Below, piece after piece: positions 1 to 5,013 of a stretch of 5,207 nt of DNA (positions within the stretch are counted from its first letter, which is position 1; each line of letters begins with the position of its first letter). The notes under the pieces were generated by a model. It did not search any database. It worked only from the letters and a program-made list of their open reading frames with translations, and was not told where the DNA came from. The stretch is taken from assembly GCA_030646595.1 (NCBI GenBank), contig JAUSKS010000040.1, positions 1 to 5,207 of the forward strand, given 5' to 3'. The position numbers were made by a program, and so were the translations under genes. Source of the stretch: Gallionellaceae bacterium. Its GTDB lineage: Bacteria; Pseudomonadota; Gammaproteobacteria; Burkholderiales; Gallionellaceae.

Positions 1-1160
1 TCTACAGCGTCTTCAGTAGGTGGTTCACCAGGACGCAACATGCGATACAAGGCTACGCGCGCTGTCCACTGGTCGGTGGTCTCGTCCGCGCGCAAGGTTT
101 GCGAAATATAAGCGCCTTGATCCAGATCATTGGTATACAGCGTATGGATTTTTTTCTCACCCGCTTCTATCAGCTTGGCCAACAGGGTTTCGGTGATCTC
201 ATCGTTGGCATTGGCAATAATTTCGCCACTGTCTTTATCCACGATGTTATGCGCGATCACGCGCCCGATCAGAAACTCTTCAGTTACCGCCAGCTTGTCT
301 ATGCCTGCTTCCTGAATCTCACGGATGTGACGCACGGTAATGCGCTTGCCGGACGCGACAATCAACTTGCCATTTTTGGCGACAATATCAAAGCGCGCCA
401 TTTCGCCACGCAAGCGCTCTGGCACAACCTCAAACTGGATGCCTTTTTTGCTGAGCTGAAAAGTGTCAAATTCAAAGAATCCAGCCAGTATTTGCTCCGG
501 CGTAAAACCCAAAGCCTTTAATAATATGGTGACCGGCATTTTACGGCGACGGTCTATACGGAAATAAACATAATCCTAGGCGTCAAATTCAAAATCCAGC
601 CAGGAACCGCGATAAGGAATGATGCGTGCAGAAAACAGCAGCTTGCCGGAGCTATGTGTTTTGCCGCGGTCATGCTCGAAAAATACGCCGGGCGAACGGT
701 GCAATTGTGACACGATCACACGCTCTGTGCCGTTAATGACAAAGGAGCCGGTATGCGTCATCAGCGGGATTTCGCCCATGTACACTTCTTGTTCTTTTAC
801 TTCCTTAACCGTAGGCTTGGATGCTTCCTTATCCAGCAAGGTCAGACGCACGCGCGCGCGCAACGGCGAGGCATAGGTCAACCCGCGTTGCTGACATTCT
901 TTCACATCAAACGGCGGCATCCCGAGGTTGTAGCTGACGTAGTCCAGCCGCGCATATTTATTATGGCTTTCAATCGGAAAAATCGAATGGAATGCAGCTT
1001 GCAAGCCGTTGTTGATGCGTTCTTCAGGCGCTACATTGGCCTGTAGAAAATCACTGTAGGATTCGAGTTGCGTAGACAGCAAAAAAGGTATTGGCAAAGC
1101 ACCAGTGCGCTTGGCAAAGCTTTTACGTATACGTTTTTTTTCAGTAAAAGAATAACTCAT
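1..1160 (-). CDS. rpoB: RNA polymerase beta subunit, 5' part, interrupted by one in-frame TAG; 3' end outside window
   Basis: Beta subunit of core RNA polymerase, which forms much of the catalytic cleft with beta-prime. The first residues ([15 protein letters not shown]) match the RpoB family start, and the blocks [10 protein letters not shown] (about 125-134), [19 protein letters not shown] (140-158) and GSWLDFEFD (185-193) are characteristic. Codon 195 (576-578) is TAG where the family has lysine (E. coli FDPKDN, K191). Reading on in the same frame from 575 to 3 gives 191 uninterrupted RpoB-like codons ([41 protein letters not shown]), so there is no frameshift. Translation stopping at TAG would give a 194-residue fragment ending in the beta2/lobe region, without the catalytic parts. 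Tandem ATGs lie at 1163 and 1160; 1160 is chosen because GGAG sits 5 nt upstream of it. The gene lies 166 bp after rplL, as in the usual rplJL-rpoBC operon. I treat it as a real rpoB with a sequence error or recoded codon, not an established pseudogene. Confidence 0.93.
576..578 (-). other. rpoB: In-frame amber (TAG) codon inside rpoB
   Basis: The codon context on the minus strand is GAC GCC TAG GAT TAT. One A-to-T change from AAG (Lys) restores the family sequence FDAKD. The change creates the palindrome CCTAGG at 575-580; CTAG is often rare in proteobacterial genomes, and I noticed no other CTAG here. No plausible restart follows: the next in-frame ATG is at 539-537 and has no evident ribosome binding site. 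Confidence 0.95.
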
Positions 1161-1165
1161 CATAT

Positions 1166-1169
1166 CTCC
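1166..1169 (-). promoter_or_regulatory. rpoB ribosome binding site
   Basis: Minus-strand GGAG lies 5 nt before the ATG at 1160 but only 2 nt before the ATG at 1163. This favours the second ATG and the N-terminus [10 protein letters not shown], which aligns with E. coli MVYSYTEKKR. Confidence 0.7.
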
Positions 1170-1283
1170 ACGGCTGAGGGAAAACAAAGTTTCAGTGAGG
1201 CTAACCTTCAGGTTATGCCGGAACTAAAAACAAGGGGACAACACCTGCTAAGCACTACTTCTTTAAGCGATCATTAAAGCGGC

Positions 1284-1311
1284 AAAAGGCTGACGGACCC
1301 CGTCAGCCTTT
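1284..1311 (-). terminator. rplL-rpoB attenuator hairpin
   Basis: A perfect 12-bp stem (1285-1296 with 1300-1311, arm AAAGGCTGACGG) closes a 3-nt loop. On the minus strand the stem ends in a run of four T, then GCCGC. It lies 16 bp after the rplL stop. In E. coli a partial terminator between rplL and rpoB lowers polymerase-subunit synthesis relative to ribosomal proteins, and this hairpin is in the matching place. The short T tract suggests partial rather than full termination. No other promoter for rpoB is evident in the remaining spacer (1161-1283). Confidence 0.8.
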
Positions 1312-1326
1312 CTGCGTACGCAATGA

Positions 1327-1695
1327 TTACTTGATTTCAGCAGTTGCGCCAGCTTCAAGCAGTTGCTTCAATATGCCATCAGCATCAGCTTTGTTCACGC
1401 CTTCCTTGATTGGTTTCGGTGCGCCGTCTACCAGGTCTTTAGCTTCTTTCAAGCCCAGACCAGTAATCGCACGGACGACTTTAATGACGTTAACTTTGCT
1501 TTCGCCCGCTGACTTCAGGATTACGGTAAATTCAGTTTGCTCAGCAGCAGCGGCAGCACCGCCACCAGCAGCCGGAGCAGCGACTGCTACAGCAGCAGCG
1601 GATACACCAAATTTTTCTTCCATTTCCTTGATCAGTGCGGACAACTCCAGCACAGTCATTTGTGCAATTGAATCCAGAACATTATTTGCAGCCAT
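1327..1695 (-). CDS. rplL: 50S ribosomal protein L7/L12
   Basis: L7/L12 is the multi-copy stalk protein that recruits translational GTPases to the 50S subunit. The 122-residue product is of normal length. It shows the N-terminal dimerisation/L10-binding helices (about 1-34, with [12 protein letters not shown]), a flexible Ala/Gly-rich hinge (about 35-53) and the compact C-terminal domain (54-122) with the factor-binding motif [12 protein letters not shown] at 79-90. The ATG at 1695 follows AGGAG by 6 nt. The stop is TAA. It is 68 bp downstream of rplJ, the usual stalk operon, and is followed by the attenuator hairpin before rpoB. The gene is intact, with no anomalies. Confidence 0.98.
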   Translation of the reverse strand: MAANNVLDSIAQMTVLELSALIKEMEEKFGVSAAAVAVAAPAAGGGAAAAAEQTEFTVILKSAGESKVNVIKVVRAITGLGLKEAKDLVDGAPKPIKEGVNKADADGILKQLLEAGATAEIK

Positions 1696-1720
1696 GTTGC
1701 TCTCCTAAATATTAAATATG

Positions 1721-1760
1721 ATTACAGGTGATACGCGAATAAACCACACTACTTATCACG
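1721..1760. repeat. Short heptad-repeat element in the rplJ-rplL spacer
   Basis: Plus-strand heptads ATTACAG (1721-1727), GTGATAC (1728-1734) and GCGAATA (1735-1741) lead into AACCAC. They face an inverted GTGATAA unit on the minus strand (1759-1753). GCGAATAAACCAC here matches GTGAATAAACCGC of the nusG-rplK element at 11 of 13 positions. On the minus strand both elements begin just after a TAA stop (TAAAATCGTGAT here, TAAAGCGTGAT after nusG). It reads as a shortened or decayed member of the same family. Confidence 0.55.
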
Positions 1761-1763
1761 ATT

Positions 1764-2267
1764 TTAAGCGGCAGCCGCTTCGGCTTCTTTCTTGTCGCGA
1801 ATCGCAGCCAGGGTGCGCACAAATGTGCTGGTCGCAGCATTCATGGTGGCCATCAGTCGTGCGATCAATTCATTGCGGCTCGGAATCGCTGCCAGCACTT
1901 TGACTTCGTCCGCTGACATCACGGAACCACTCATGGCGCCCGCTTTGATCACCAGCTTGTCATTGGTCTTGGCAAATTCATGCACCACTTTCGCAGCAGC
2001 AACCGGATCGGCGCTAATGCTGTAAACCAGCGGGCCAACCATTTTTTCGGCCAATGCTGCGAACGGCGTACCTTCCACCGCACGACGCGCCAGCGTATTT
2101 TTCAATACGTGGAAATACACGCCTGAGTTACGGGCATTGGCCCGCAGCTTGGTAATGTCGCTGACTTCGATGCCGCGATACTCTGCCAGCACGATGGTTT
2201 GGGCCAGTGCCACTTGCGCACTGACTTCCGCGACCACCGCTTGCTTCTGTTGCAGATTTAGACTCAA
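1764..2267 (-). CDS. rplJ: 50S ribosomal protein L10
   Basis: L10 anchors L7/L12 dimers to 23S rRNA at the base of the GTPase-associated stalk. In enterobacteria the L10-L12 complex also represses its own mRNA. The 167-residue product has the family start ([15 protein letters not shown], like E. coli MALNLQDKQAIVAEV), the RNA-binding core with [20 protein letters not shown] at about 50-69, and a C-terminal helix ([20 protein letters not shown], about 136-155) that carries L7/L12 dimers. The start is TTG at 2267-2265: GGAGG lies 6 nt upstream, the alignment starts exactly there, and an in-frame TAA (2285-2283) rules out an upstream start. It follows a 401-bp regulatory spacer and precedes rplL by 68 bp. 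Confidence 0.97.
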   Translation of the reverse strand: MSLNLQQKQAVVAEVSAQVALAQTIVLAEYRGIEVSDITKLRANARNSGVYFHVLKNTLARRAVEGTPFAALAEKMVGPLVYSISADPVAAAKVVHEFAKTNDKLVIKAGAMSGSVMSADEVKVLAAIPSRNELIARLMATMNAATSTFVRTLAAIRDKKEAEAAAA

Positions 2268-2273
2268 AGTCTT

Positions 2274-2278
2274 CCTCC
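2274..2278 (-). promoter_or_regulatory. rplJ ribosome binding site
   Basis: A strong minus-strand GGAGG is placed 6 nt before the TTG start. An in-frame stop just upstream leaves TTG as the only start giving full-length L10. Under the L10 feedback model, this site is what the leader structure would control. Confidence 0.8.
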
Positions 2279-2285
2279 AATCTTA

Positions 2286-2443
2286 AATTGTTAACCACCG
2301 CATCCGGGCCAGTATAACTTGCCCAAAAGCACCATCTACGTGGGCTTCAGAGGACAGAAGACAGCAGACCGAGGACAGCAATCCCTCCTTCCACTATCCT
2401 CGATCAACTGAGGATTAAGTCCTTACGGACACCTACGGTCTTT
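2286..2443 (-). promoter_or_regulatory. Candidate L10 (rplJ) leader RNA, translational autoregulation site
   Basis: On the minus strand, GTCC-GTAA-GGAC (2430-2419) forms a hairpin with a GNRA tetraloop. The flanking GTAGG (2436-2432) pairs with CCCAC (2344-2340) with one mismatch, and ACC (2439-2437) pairs with GGT (2333-2331). An asymmetric internal loop, GTAGAT (2339-2334), is left on the 3' side. This arrangement resembles my recollection of betaproteobacterial rplJ leaders (AGGTGTCC...GGACTTAATCC, later CGTAGAtGGTGC and ACTGGCC). The role, L10-L12 binding to repress rplJ translation, is inferred from family knowledge. The apical part is lengthened by heptad repeats. Confidence 0.6.
2351..2407. 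repeat. Heptad-repeat array inside the rplJ leader
   Basis: Four consecutive plus-strand 7-mers run AGGACAG (2351-2357), AAGACAG (2358-2364), CAGACCG (2365-2371) and AGGACAG (2372-2378). After a 15-bp spacer come two inverted units, AGGATAG (2400-2394) and TTGATCG (2407-2401). All six have GA plus a pyrimidine at positions 3-5. The convergent layout is like the elements near nusG and tuf, but I do not see their TAAA..CCRC centre here, so membership in the family is less certain. Confidence 0.6.
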
Positions 2444-2486
2444 GATAATCTGCTCATCATGCAGCAGTCCAAAGCTTGCAAGCAGC

Positions 2487-2514
2487 ATGGTAATTCCATT
2501 AATTCATTTATCAA
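2487..2514 (-). promoter_or_regulatory. Weak candidate promoter for rplJL
   Basis: Minus-strand TTGATA (2514-2509, 5 of 6 to the sigma70 -35) and TACCAT (2492-2487, 4 of 6 to the -10) are 16 bp apart. Transcription from here would begin near 2480 and make a leader of about 210 nt containing the whole L10 site. E. coli has a promoter in the same spacer. The matches are modest in an AT-rich stretch, so this could be chance. Confidence 0.25.
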
Positions 2515-2528
2515 TGTTTCAATCTTGC

Positions 2529-2608
2529 TCCCTCATCCCAACCCTTCTCCCGGTGGGAGAAGGGTTTTTCATCCCTCTCCCTTCGGGAGAGGGACAGAGG
2601 GTGAGGGA
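2529..2608. repeat. REP-like palindromic element with two hairpins
   Basis: Two perfect hairpins lie side by side: CCCTTCTCCC/GGGAGAAGGG (2542-2551 with 2555-2564, loop GGT) and CCCTCTCCC/GGGAGAGGG (2573-2581 with 2585-2593, loop TTC). They are enclosed by TCCCTCA (2529-2535) pairing with TGAGGGA (2602-2608), extended by CCC/GGG past a one-base bulge. The whole can fold as a three-way cruciform. This CCCTC-rich two-hairpin design is typical of REP/BIME elements spread through proteobacterial intergenic DNA, often mobilised by RAYT (REP-associated tyrosine) transposases. No transposase is present here. Confidence 0.8.
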
Positions 2609-2668
2609 ACAATCTGGCATTATTAAATTGAATAATGGAATAAGACCATGCCACAAATTTAGTAATAT

Positions 2669-3367
2669 TTACGCAGCAACCAGGCTCGCCTGTTCAATGC
2701 GTATACCCACGCCCATGGTGCTCGAGACAGAAACTTTTCTCAGGAACACGCCTTTGGCAGCAGCCGGTCTGGCCTTATTCAAGGCCTCTACCAATGCCAG
2801 CAGGTTTTCGCGCAAGGCTTCTGGTGCGAATGAAGCACGCCCTATGGTGCATTGCACAATGCCGTTTTTGTCGGTGCGATATTGTACTTGACCCGCTTTA
2901 GCGTTCTTGACTGCGCCTGCCACGTCAGCAGAAACTGTTCCTACTTTAGGGTTAGGCATCAAACCACGCGGACCGAGTATCTGGCCCAATTGACCAACGA
3001 TACGCATGGCATCCGGCGAAGCAATCACCACGTCAAAATCCATTTTTCCCGCCTTGATGCTTTCTGCGAGATCCTCAAAACCGACTACATCTGCACCCGC
3101 AGCCTTGGCTTCTTCAGCCTTGGCACCTTGGGCAAACACAGCCACGCGCACGGTTTTGCCCGTGCCTTTAGGCAGTACTACCGAGCCACGAATCAGCTGA
3201 TCCGACTTGCGTGCGTCTATGCCCAGATTGATGGCGATGTCTATCGATTCGTCAAATTTAGCTTTGGCATTTTCTTTAGCCAGCGTCAGCGCTTCGTCCA
3301 GCGCGTACAACTTGTCGCGGTTAACTTTAGCCGCCATGCCCTTGTAGCGTTTAGAAATGTGTCCCAT
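2669..3367 (-). CDS. rplA: 50S ribosomal protein L1
   Basis: L1 binds 23S rRNA at the mobile L1 stalk that guides release of deacylated tRNA from the E site. In E. coli it also represses the rplKA mRNA. The product is 232 residues, close to E. coli (234). Recognisable parts are [20 protein letters not shown] (36-55), the inserted second domain (about 65-160) with [13 protein letters not shown], and the L1 signature [15 protein letters not shown] at 131-145. The ATG at 3367 lies 1 nt after the rplK stop. Its ribosome binding site (GGAGG, 3381-3377) is inside the end of rplK, so translation of the two genes is probably coupled. The stop is TAA. The last residues (EQASLVAA) are shorter than in E. 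coli. The gene is intact. Confidence 0.98.
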   Translation of the reverse strand: MGHISKRYKGMAAKVNRDKLYALDEALTLAKENAKAKFDESIDIAINLGIDARKSDQLIRGSVVLPKGTGKTVRVAVFAQGAKAEEAKAAGADVVGFEDLAESIKAGKMDFDVVIASPDAMRIVGQLGQILGPRGLMPNPKVGTVSADVAGAVKNAKAGQVQYRTDKNGIVQCTIGRASFAPEALRENLLALVEALNKARPAAAKGVFLRKVSVSSTMGVGIRIEQASLVAA

Positions 3368-3368
3368 G

Positions 3369-3800
3369 TTATACCCCCTCCACAGTAATACCCATGCTGC
3401 GCGCGCTACCGGCTATGGTGCGCACTGCGGCATCCATATCCGCCGCCGTCAGGTCTGGCATTTTGGTGGTGGCAATGGCTTCTGCCTGCTTGCGCGTCAG
3501 CTTGCCTACTTTTTCACTGTGCGGTGTTTTGCTGCCCTTTTGTACGCCAGCAGCCTTCTTGATCAAAATGGTCGCAGGCGGCGTCTTCATGATGAAGGTG
3601 AAACTCTTGTCGGCAAAAGCCGTAATCACCACTGGAATAGGCAGGCCTGGTTCCATGCCCTGCGTCTGCGCATTAAATGCCTTGCAGAATTCCATGATGT
3701 TCAACCCGCGCTGACCCAATGCCGGGCCGATCGGCGGGCTGGGGTTTGCTTTGCCCGCAGGCACTTGCAACTTGATAAAACCAATAATTTTCTTTGCCAC
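3369..3800 (-). CDS. rplK: 50S ribosomal protein L11
   Basis: L11 binds the GTPase-associated centre of 23S rRNA, affects factor-dependent GTP hydrolysis and is needed for RelA-dependent stringent signalling. The 143-residue product matches E. coli (142). It shows the N-terminal domain with the proline-rich switch [11 protein letters not shown] (20-30), [11 protein letters not shown] (34-44), and the rRNA-binding C-terminal domain ending in [12 protein letters not shown] (127-138). The start is GTG (3800-3798), 7 nt after AGGAG; the encoded start MAKK matches the family. rplA follows after 1 nt. Upstream is a 138-bp spacer with a candidate L1 operator and a repeat element. The stop is TAA. 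Confidence 0.98.
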   Translation of the reverse strand: MAKKIIGFIKLQVPAGKANPSPPIGPALGQRGLNIMEFCKAFNAQTQGMEPGLPIPVVITAFADKSFTFIMKTPPATILIKKAAGVQKGSKTPHSEKVGKLTRKQAEAIATTKMPDLTAADMDAAVRTIAGSARSMGITVEGV

Positions 3801-3807
3801 GTTACGA

Positions 3808-3812
3808 CTCCT
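3808..3812 (-). promoter_or_regulatory. rplK ribosome binding site
   Basis: Minus-strand AGGAG lies 7 nt before the GTG start codon and fixes the L11 start at MAKK. It sits just downstream of the candidate L1 operator, where a bound repressor could block initiation. Confidence 0.75.
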
Positions 3813-3818
3813 TGTTGT

Positions 3819-3857
3819 GGGTTAAACGCATACCGCACTTGCTCCGATACGCTCCCC
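3819..3857 (-). promoter_or_regulatory. Candidate L1 operator in the rplK leader
   Basis: On the minus strand GGG(G)AG (from 3857) leads into CGTAT (3851-3847), which can pair with ATGCG downstream, and the GGG can pair with CCC (3821-3819). That gives two short helices around an asymmetric internal loop, the general design of L1 binding sites on 23S rRNA and L11 mRNA. Its place just before the rplK ribosome binding site fits L1 autoregulation of rplKA. The fold was done by eye and the helices are short. Confidence 0.4.
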
Positions 3858-3868
3858 GGTTAAATACA

Positions 3869-3935
3869 GTGATAAGTGACGGGTGATAGGTGAATAAACC
3901 GCTGCTCCCGTTACCTGTCACCTGTCACTCATCAC
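3869..3935. repeat. Convergent heptad-repeat element in the nusG-rplK spacer
   Basis: Four plus-strand 7-mers, GTGATAA (3869-3875), GTGACGG (3876-3882), GTGATAG (3883-3889) and GTGAATA (3890-3896), face four minus-strand 7-mers, GTGATGA (3935-3929), GTGACAG (3928-3922), GTGACAG (3921-3915) and GTAACGG (3914-3908). The 11-bp centre is AACCGCTGCTC. The outer three heptads of each arm are complementary at 18 of 21 positions, so the transcript could fold into a hairpin. The element begins 3 nt after the nusG stop. There is no T tract, so it is not a canonical terminator. Confidence 0.8.
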
Positions 3936-3938
3936 GCT

Positions 3939-4472
3939 TTATGCTTTCTCAACTTGACCAAATTCCAATTCCACTGGCGTGGAGCGACCAAAAATGGTCA
4001 CTGCTACGCGCAGTTTGTTTTTGTCGTAATTGACATTTTCCACTGAGCCATGAAAGTCGGTAAACGGGCCTTCTTTGACCCGCACTGCTTCGCCCACTTC
4101 GAACAAAACCTTGGGCTTGGGCTTTTCCACCCCGGCCTGCATTTGCTGCATGATGTTCTGCACTTCTTTTTCGCTGATGGGCGTAGGCGTCATGGCTGAG
4201 CCGCCCAGAAATCCAGTGACCTTGGGCGTACTCTTGACCAAATGCCAGCTCTCGTCGGTCATGTCCATTTCAACCAGCACATAACCAGGGAAAAACTTGC
4301 GTTCGCTGATGCTCTTCTGTCCGGATTTCAGCTCGACCACTTCTTCCACCGGCACCAGTATCTGGCCGAATTTATCTTCCATGCCAGCACGCTGAATACG
4401 CTCCAGCAAGGCACGCTGCACATTTTTCTCAAACTGAGAATAGGTATGAACCACATACCAGCGTTTGCTCAT
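3939..4472 (-). CDS. nusG: Transcription elongation/antitermination factor NusG
   Basis: NusG binds RNA polymerase across the cleft to suppress pausing, and its KOW domain contacts Rho or ribosomal protein S10. The 177-residue product (E. coli 181) has the NGN domain (about 2-112: [47 protein letters not shown]) and the C-terminal KOW domain (about 125-177: [17 protein letters not shown], then [17 protein letters not shown]). Tandem ATGs occur at 4475 and 4472. GGAG is 3 nt from the first but 6 nt from the second, so 4472 is preferred; the alternative adds one Met. Either start overlaps the secE TGA stop, suggesting translational coupling. The stop is TAA. Confidence 0.97.
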   Translation of the reverse strand: MSKRWYVVHTYSQFEKNVQRALLERIQRAGMEDKFGQILVPVEEVVELKSGQKSISERKFFPGYVLVEMDMTDESWHLVKSTPKVTGFLGGSAMTPTPISEKEVQNIMQQMQAGVEKPKPKVLFEVGEAVRVKEGPFTDFHGSVENVNYDKNKLRVAVTIFGRSTPVELEFGQVEKA

Positions 4473-4819
4473 CATTCGCTCCGCCCCATCAGTTTGTTAA
4501 TCACCAAAGCTAAACTGGCATCCACTGCAAACAAGAACAGCGCCATGACTACTGCAAACAACAATACCACCGCAGTAGTCTGTATCGTCTCTTTACGTGT
4601 CGGCCACACCACACGTTTGGCCTCATCCACTGATTCCGTACCGAAGGCGAACAGGCGCTTACCCGGTTCGGTAGTCCAAACTACGCCAGAAGCCAGCGCA
4701 AAGCCCAGCAATATTGAGGCGAGCTTGATTACCGCTGCACTTTCCTGCAACACGTAAAATCCAGCAATGCCTGCTACCACCAACAGAAACGCGACACCTA
4801 ATTTAATTTTATCTGCCAT
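4472..4819 (-). CDS. secE: Preprotein translocase subunit SecE
   Basis: SecE is the essential inner-membrane clamp of the SecYEG translocon. The 115-residue product has three predicted membrane segments (about 5-24, 32-49 and 82-105). Ahead of the third is the conserved amphipathic cytoplasmic helix with the SecE signature [16 protein letters not shown] (63-78). Three segments is the enterobacterial type (E. coli 127 residues); many other bacteria keep only the last. The ATG at 4819 follows GGAC by 8 nt, with a further AGGA upstream. The stop TGA overlaps the nusG start. It lies 43 bp after tRNA-Trp with no obvious promoter between, so it may be transcribed with the tRNA and tuf. Confidence 0.96.
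   Translation of the reverse strand: MADKIKLGVAFLLVVAGIAGFYVLQESAAVIKLASILLGFALASGVVWTTEPGKRLFAFGTESVDEAKRVVWPTRKETIQTTAVVLLFAVVMALFLFAVDASLALVINKLMGRSE
4479..4482 (-). promoter_or_regulatory. nusG ribosome binding site
   Basis: Minus-strand GGAG inside the 3' end of secE is spaced 6 nt from the ATG at 4472 and 3 nt from the ATG at 4475, which favours the downstream start. Its position within secE fits coupled secE-nusG translation. Confidence 0.6.
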
Positions 4820-4862
4820 GTATAACTGTCCGTTCCTGAAAAATTAACTGCTACTGGTTATC

Positions 4863-4938
4863 TGGCAGGCCAGGAGGGTTTCGAACCCCCAACCCTCGGT
4901 TTTGGAGACCGATACTCTACCAATTGAGCTACTGGCCT
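4863..4938 (-). tRNA. trpT: tRNA-Trp (anticodon CCA)
   Basis: The 76-nt cloverleaf includes an encoded 3' CCA. The acceptor stem AGGCCAG/CTGGCCT is fully paired with discriminator G. The D arm has GCTC/GAGT with a final G-U pair. The anticodon stem TCGGT/ACCGA holds loop CTCCAAA, reading UGG. The T arm has loop TTCGAAA and one G-U pair. A tRNA-Trp between tuf and secE is the classical tufB-region arrangement. The anticodon is wild type, so this tRNA is not an amber suppressor and does not by itself explain the TAG in rpoB. Confidence 0.98.
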
Positions 4939-4945
4939 AAAATTC

Positions 4946-5013
4946 AGGATCGAGGATTGTGGATCGAGCGGTTTTTACTCAATCCTCGCTCCTCGATCCT
5001 CAATCCTGCTCCT
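4946..5013. repeat. Convergent heptad-repeat element between tuf and tRNA-Trp
   Basis: Three plus-strand 7-mers, AGGATCG (4946-4952), AGGATTG (4953-4959) and TGGATCG (4960-4966), face minus-strand AGGATTG (5007-5001), AGGATCG (5000-4994), AGGAGCG (4993-4987) and AGGATTG (4986-4980), with a partial AGGAGC at 5013-5008. The arms 4946-4968 and 4978-5000 are complementary at 19 of 23 positions around loop CGGTTTTTA. The minus-strand centre TAAAAACCGCT resembles ATAAACCGCT of the nusG-rplK element. The array runs into the last codons of tuf. Confidence 0.8.

Larger units (their letters stand above)
2486..2650. repeat. Imperfect long inverted repeat enclosing the REP-like element
   Basis: The left arm 2486-2506 (starting CATGGTAATTCC) is complementary to 2629-2650 (ending TAAGACCATG) with a few gaps and mismatches. 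The REP-like hairpins lie between them. The arms may be diverged termini of a larger palindromic unit or an older palindrome into which the REP inserted. The sequence between arms and hairpins is only weakly complementary. Confidence 0.5.
2268..2668. other. 401-bp rplA-rplJ spacer: REP-like element, possible promoter, candidate L10 leader
   Basis: No gene is seen here. Read on the minus strand from rplA to rplJ, it holds one outer inverted arm (2650-2629), a REP-like double hairpin (2608-2529), the other outer arm (2506-2486), a candidate leader with the hallmarks of L10 autoregulation (about 2443-2286), heptad repeats inside that leader (2407-2351) and the rplJ ribosome binding site. E. coli has a long spacer with its own promoter and leader in the same place. 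Confidence 0.8.

Noticed and set aside
99..521. Open plus-strand frame of 140 codons opposite rpoB
   Set aside because: It is antisense to clearly RpoB-like minus-strand sequence, shows no recognisable domain and has no ribosome binding site that I can see.
537..578. Split rpoB with translation restarting after the TAG
   Set aside because: The nearest ATG (571-569) is out of frame, and the next in-frame ATG (539-537) has no ribosome binding site. A functional split of beta here is not something I know from any bacterium.
2542..2569. Hairpin followed by TTTTT on the plus strand, looking like an intrinsic terminator
   Set aside because: No plus-strand gene would need it, and read on the minus strand, where the genes lie, the hairpin has no T tract. 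It is better explained as part of the REP-like element.
2442..3388. Overlapping plus-strand frames opposite rplA and running into the spacer
   Set aside because: They mirror the intact L1 gene; one translates through the REP-like hairpins into low-complexity sequence.
3357..3863. Plus-strand frame of 168 codons opposite rplK
   Set aside because: Shadow of the conserved L11 gene on the other strand; no family resemblance.
4242..4757. Plus-strand frame of 171 codons opposite nusG and secE
   Set aside because: It covers two well-supported minus-strand genes and their overlap, with no independent evidence of coding.
4863..4938. tRNA-Trp as the suppressor that reads the rpoB TAG
   Set aside because: The anticodon is CCA with a normal stem and loop; amber reading would need CUA.
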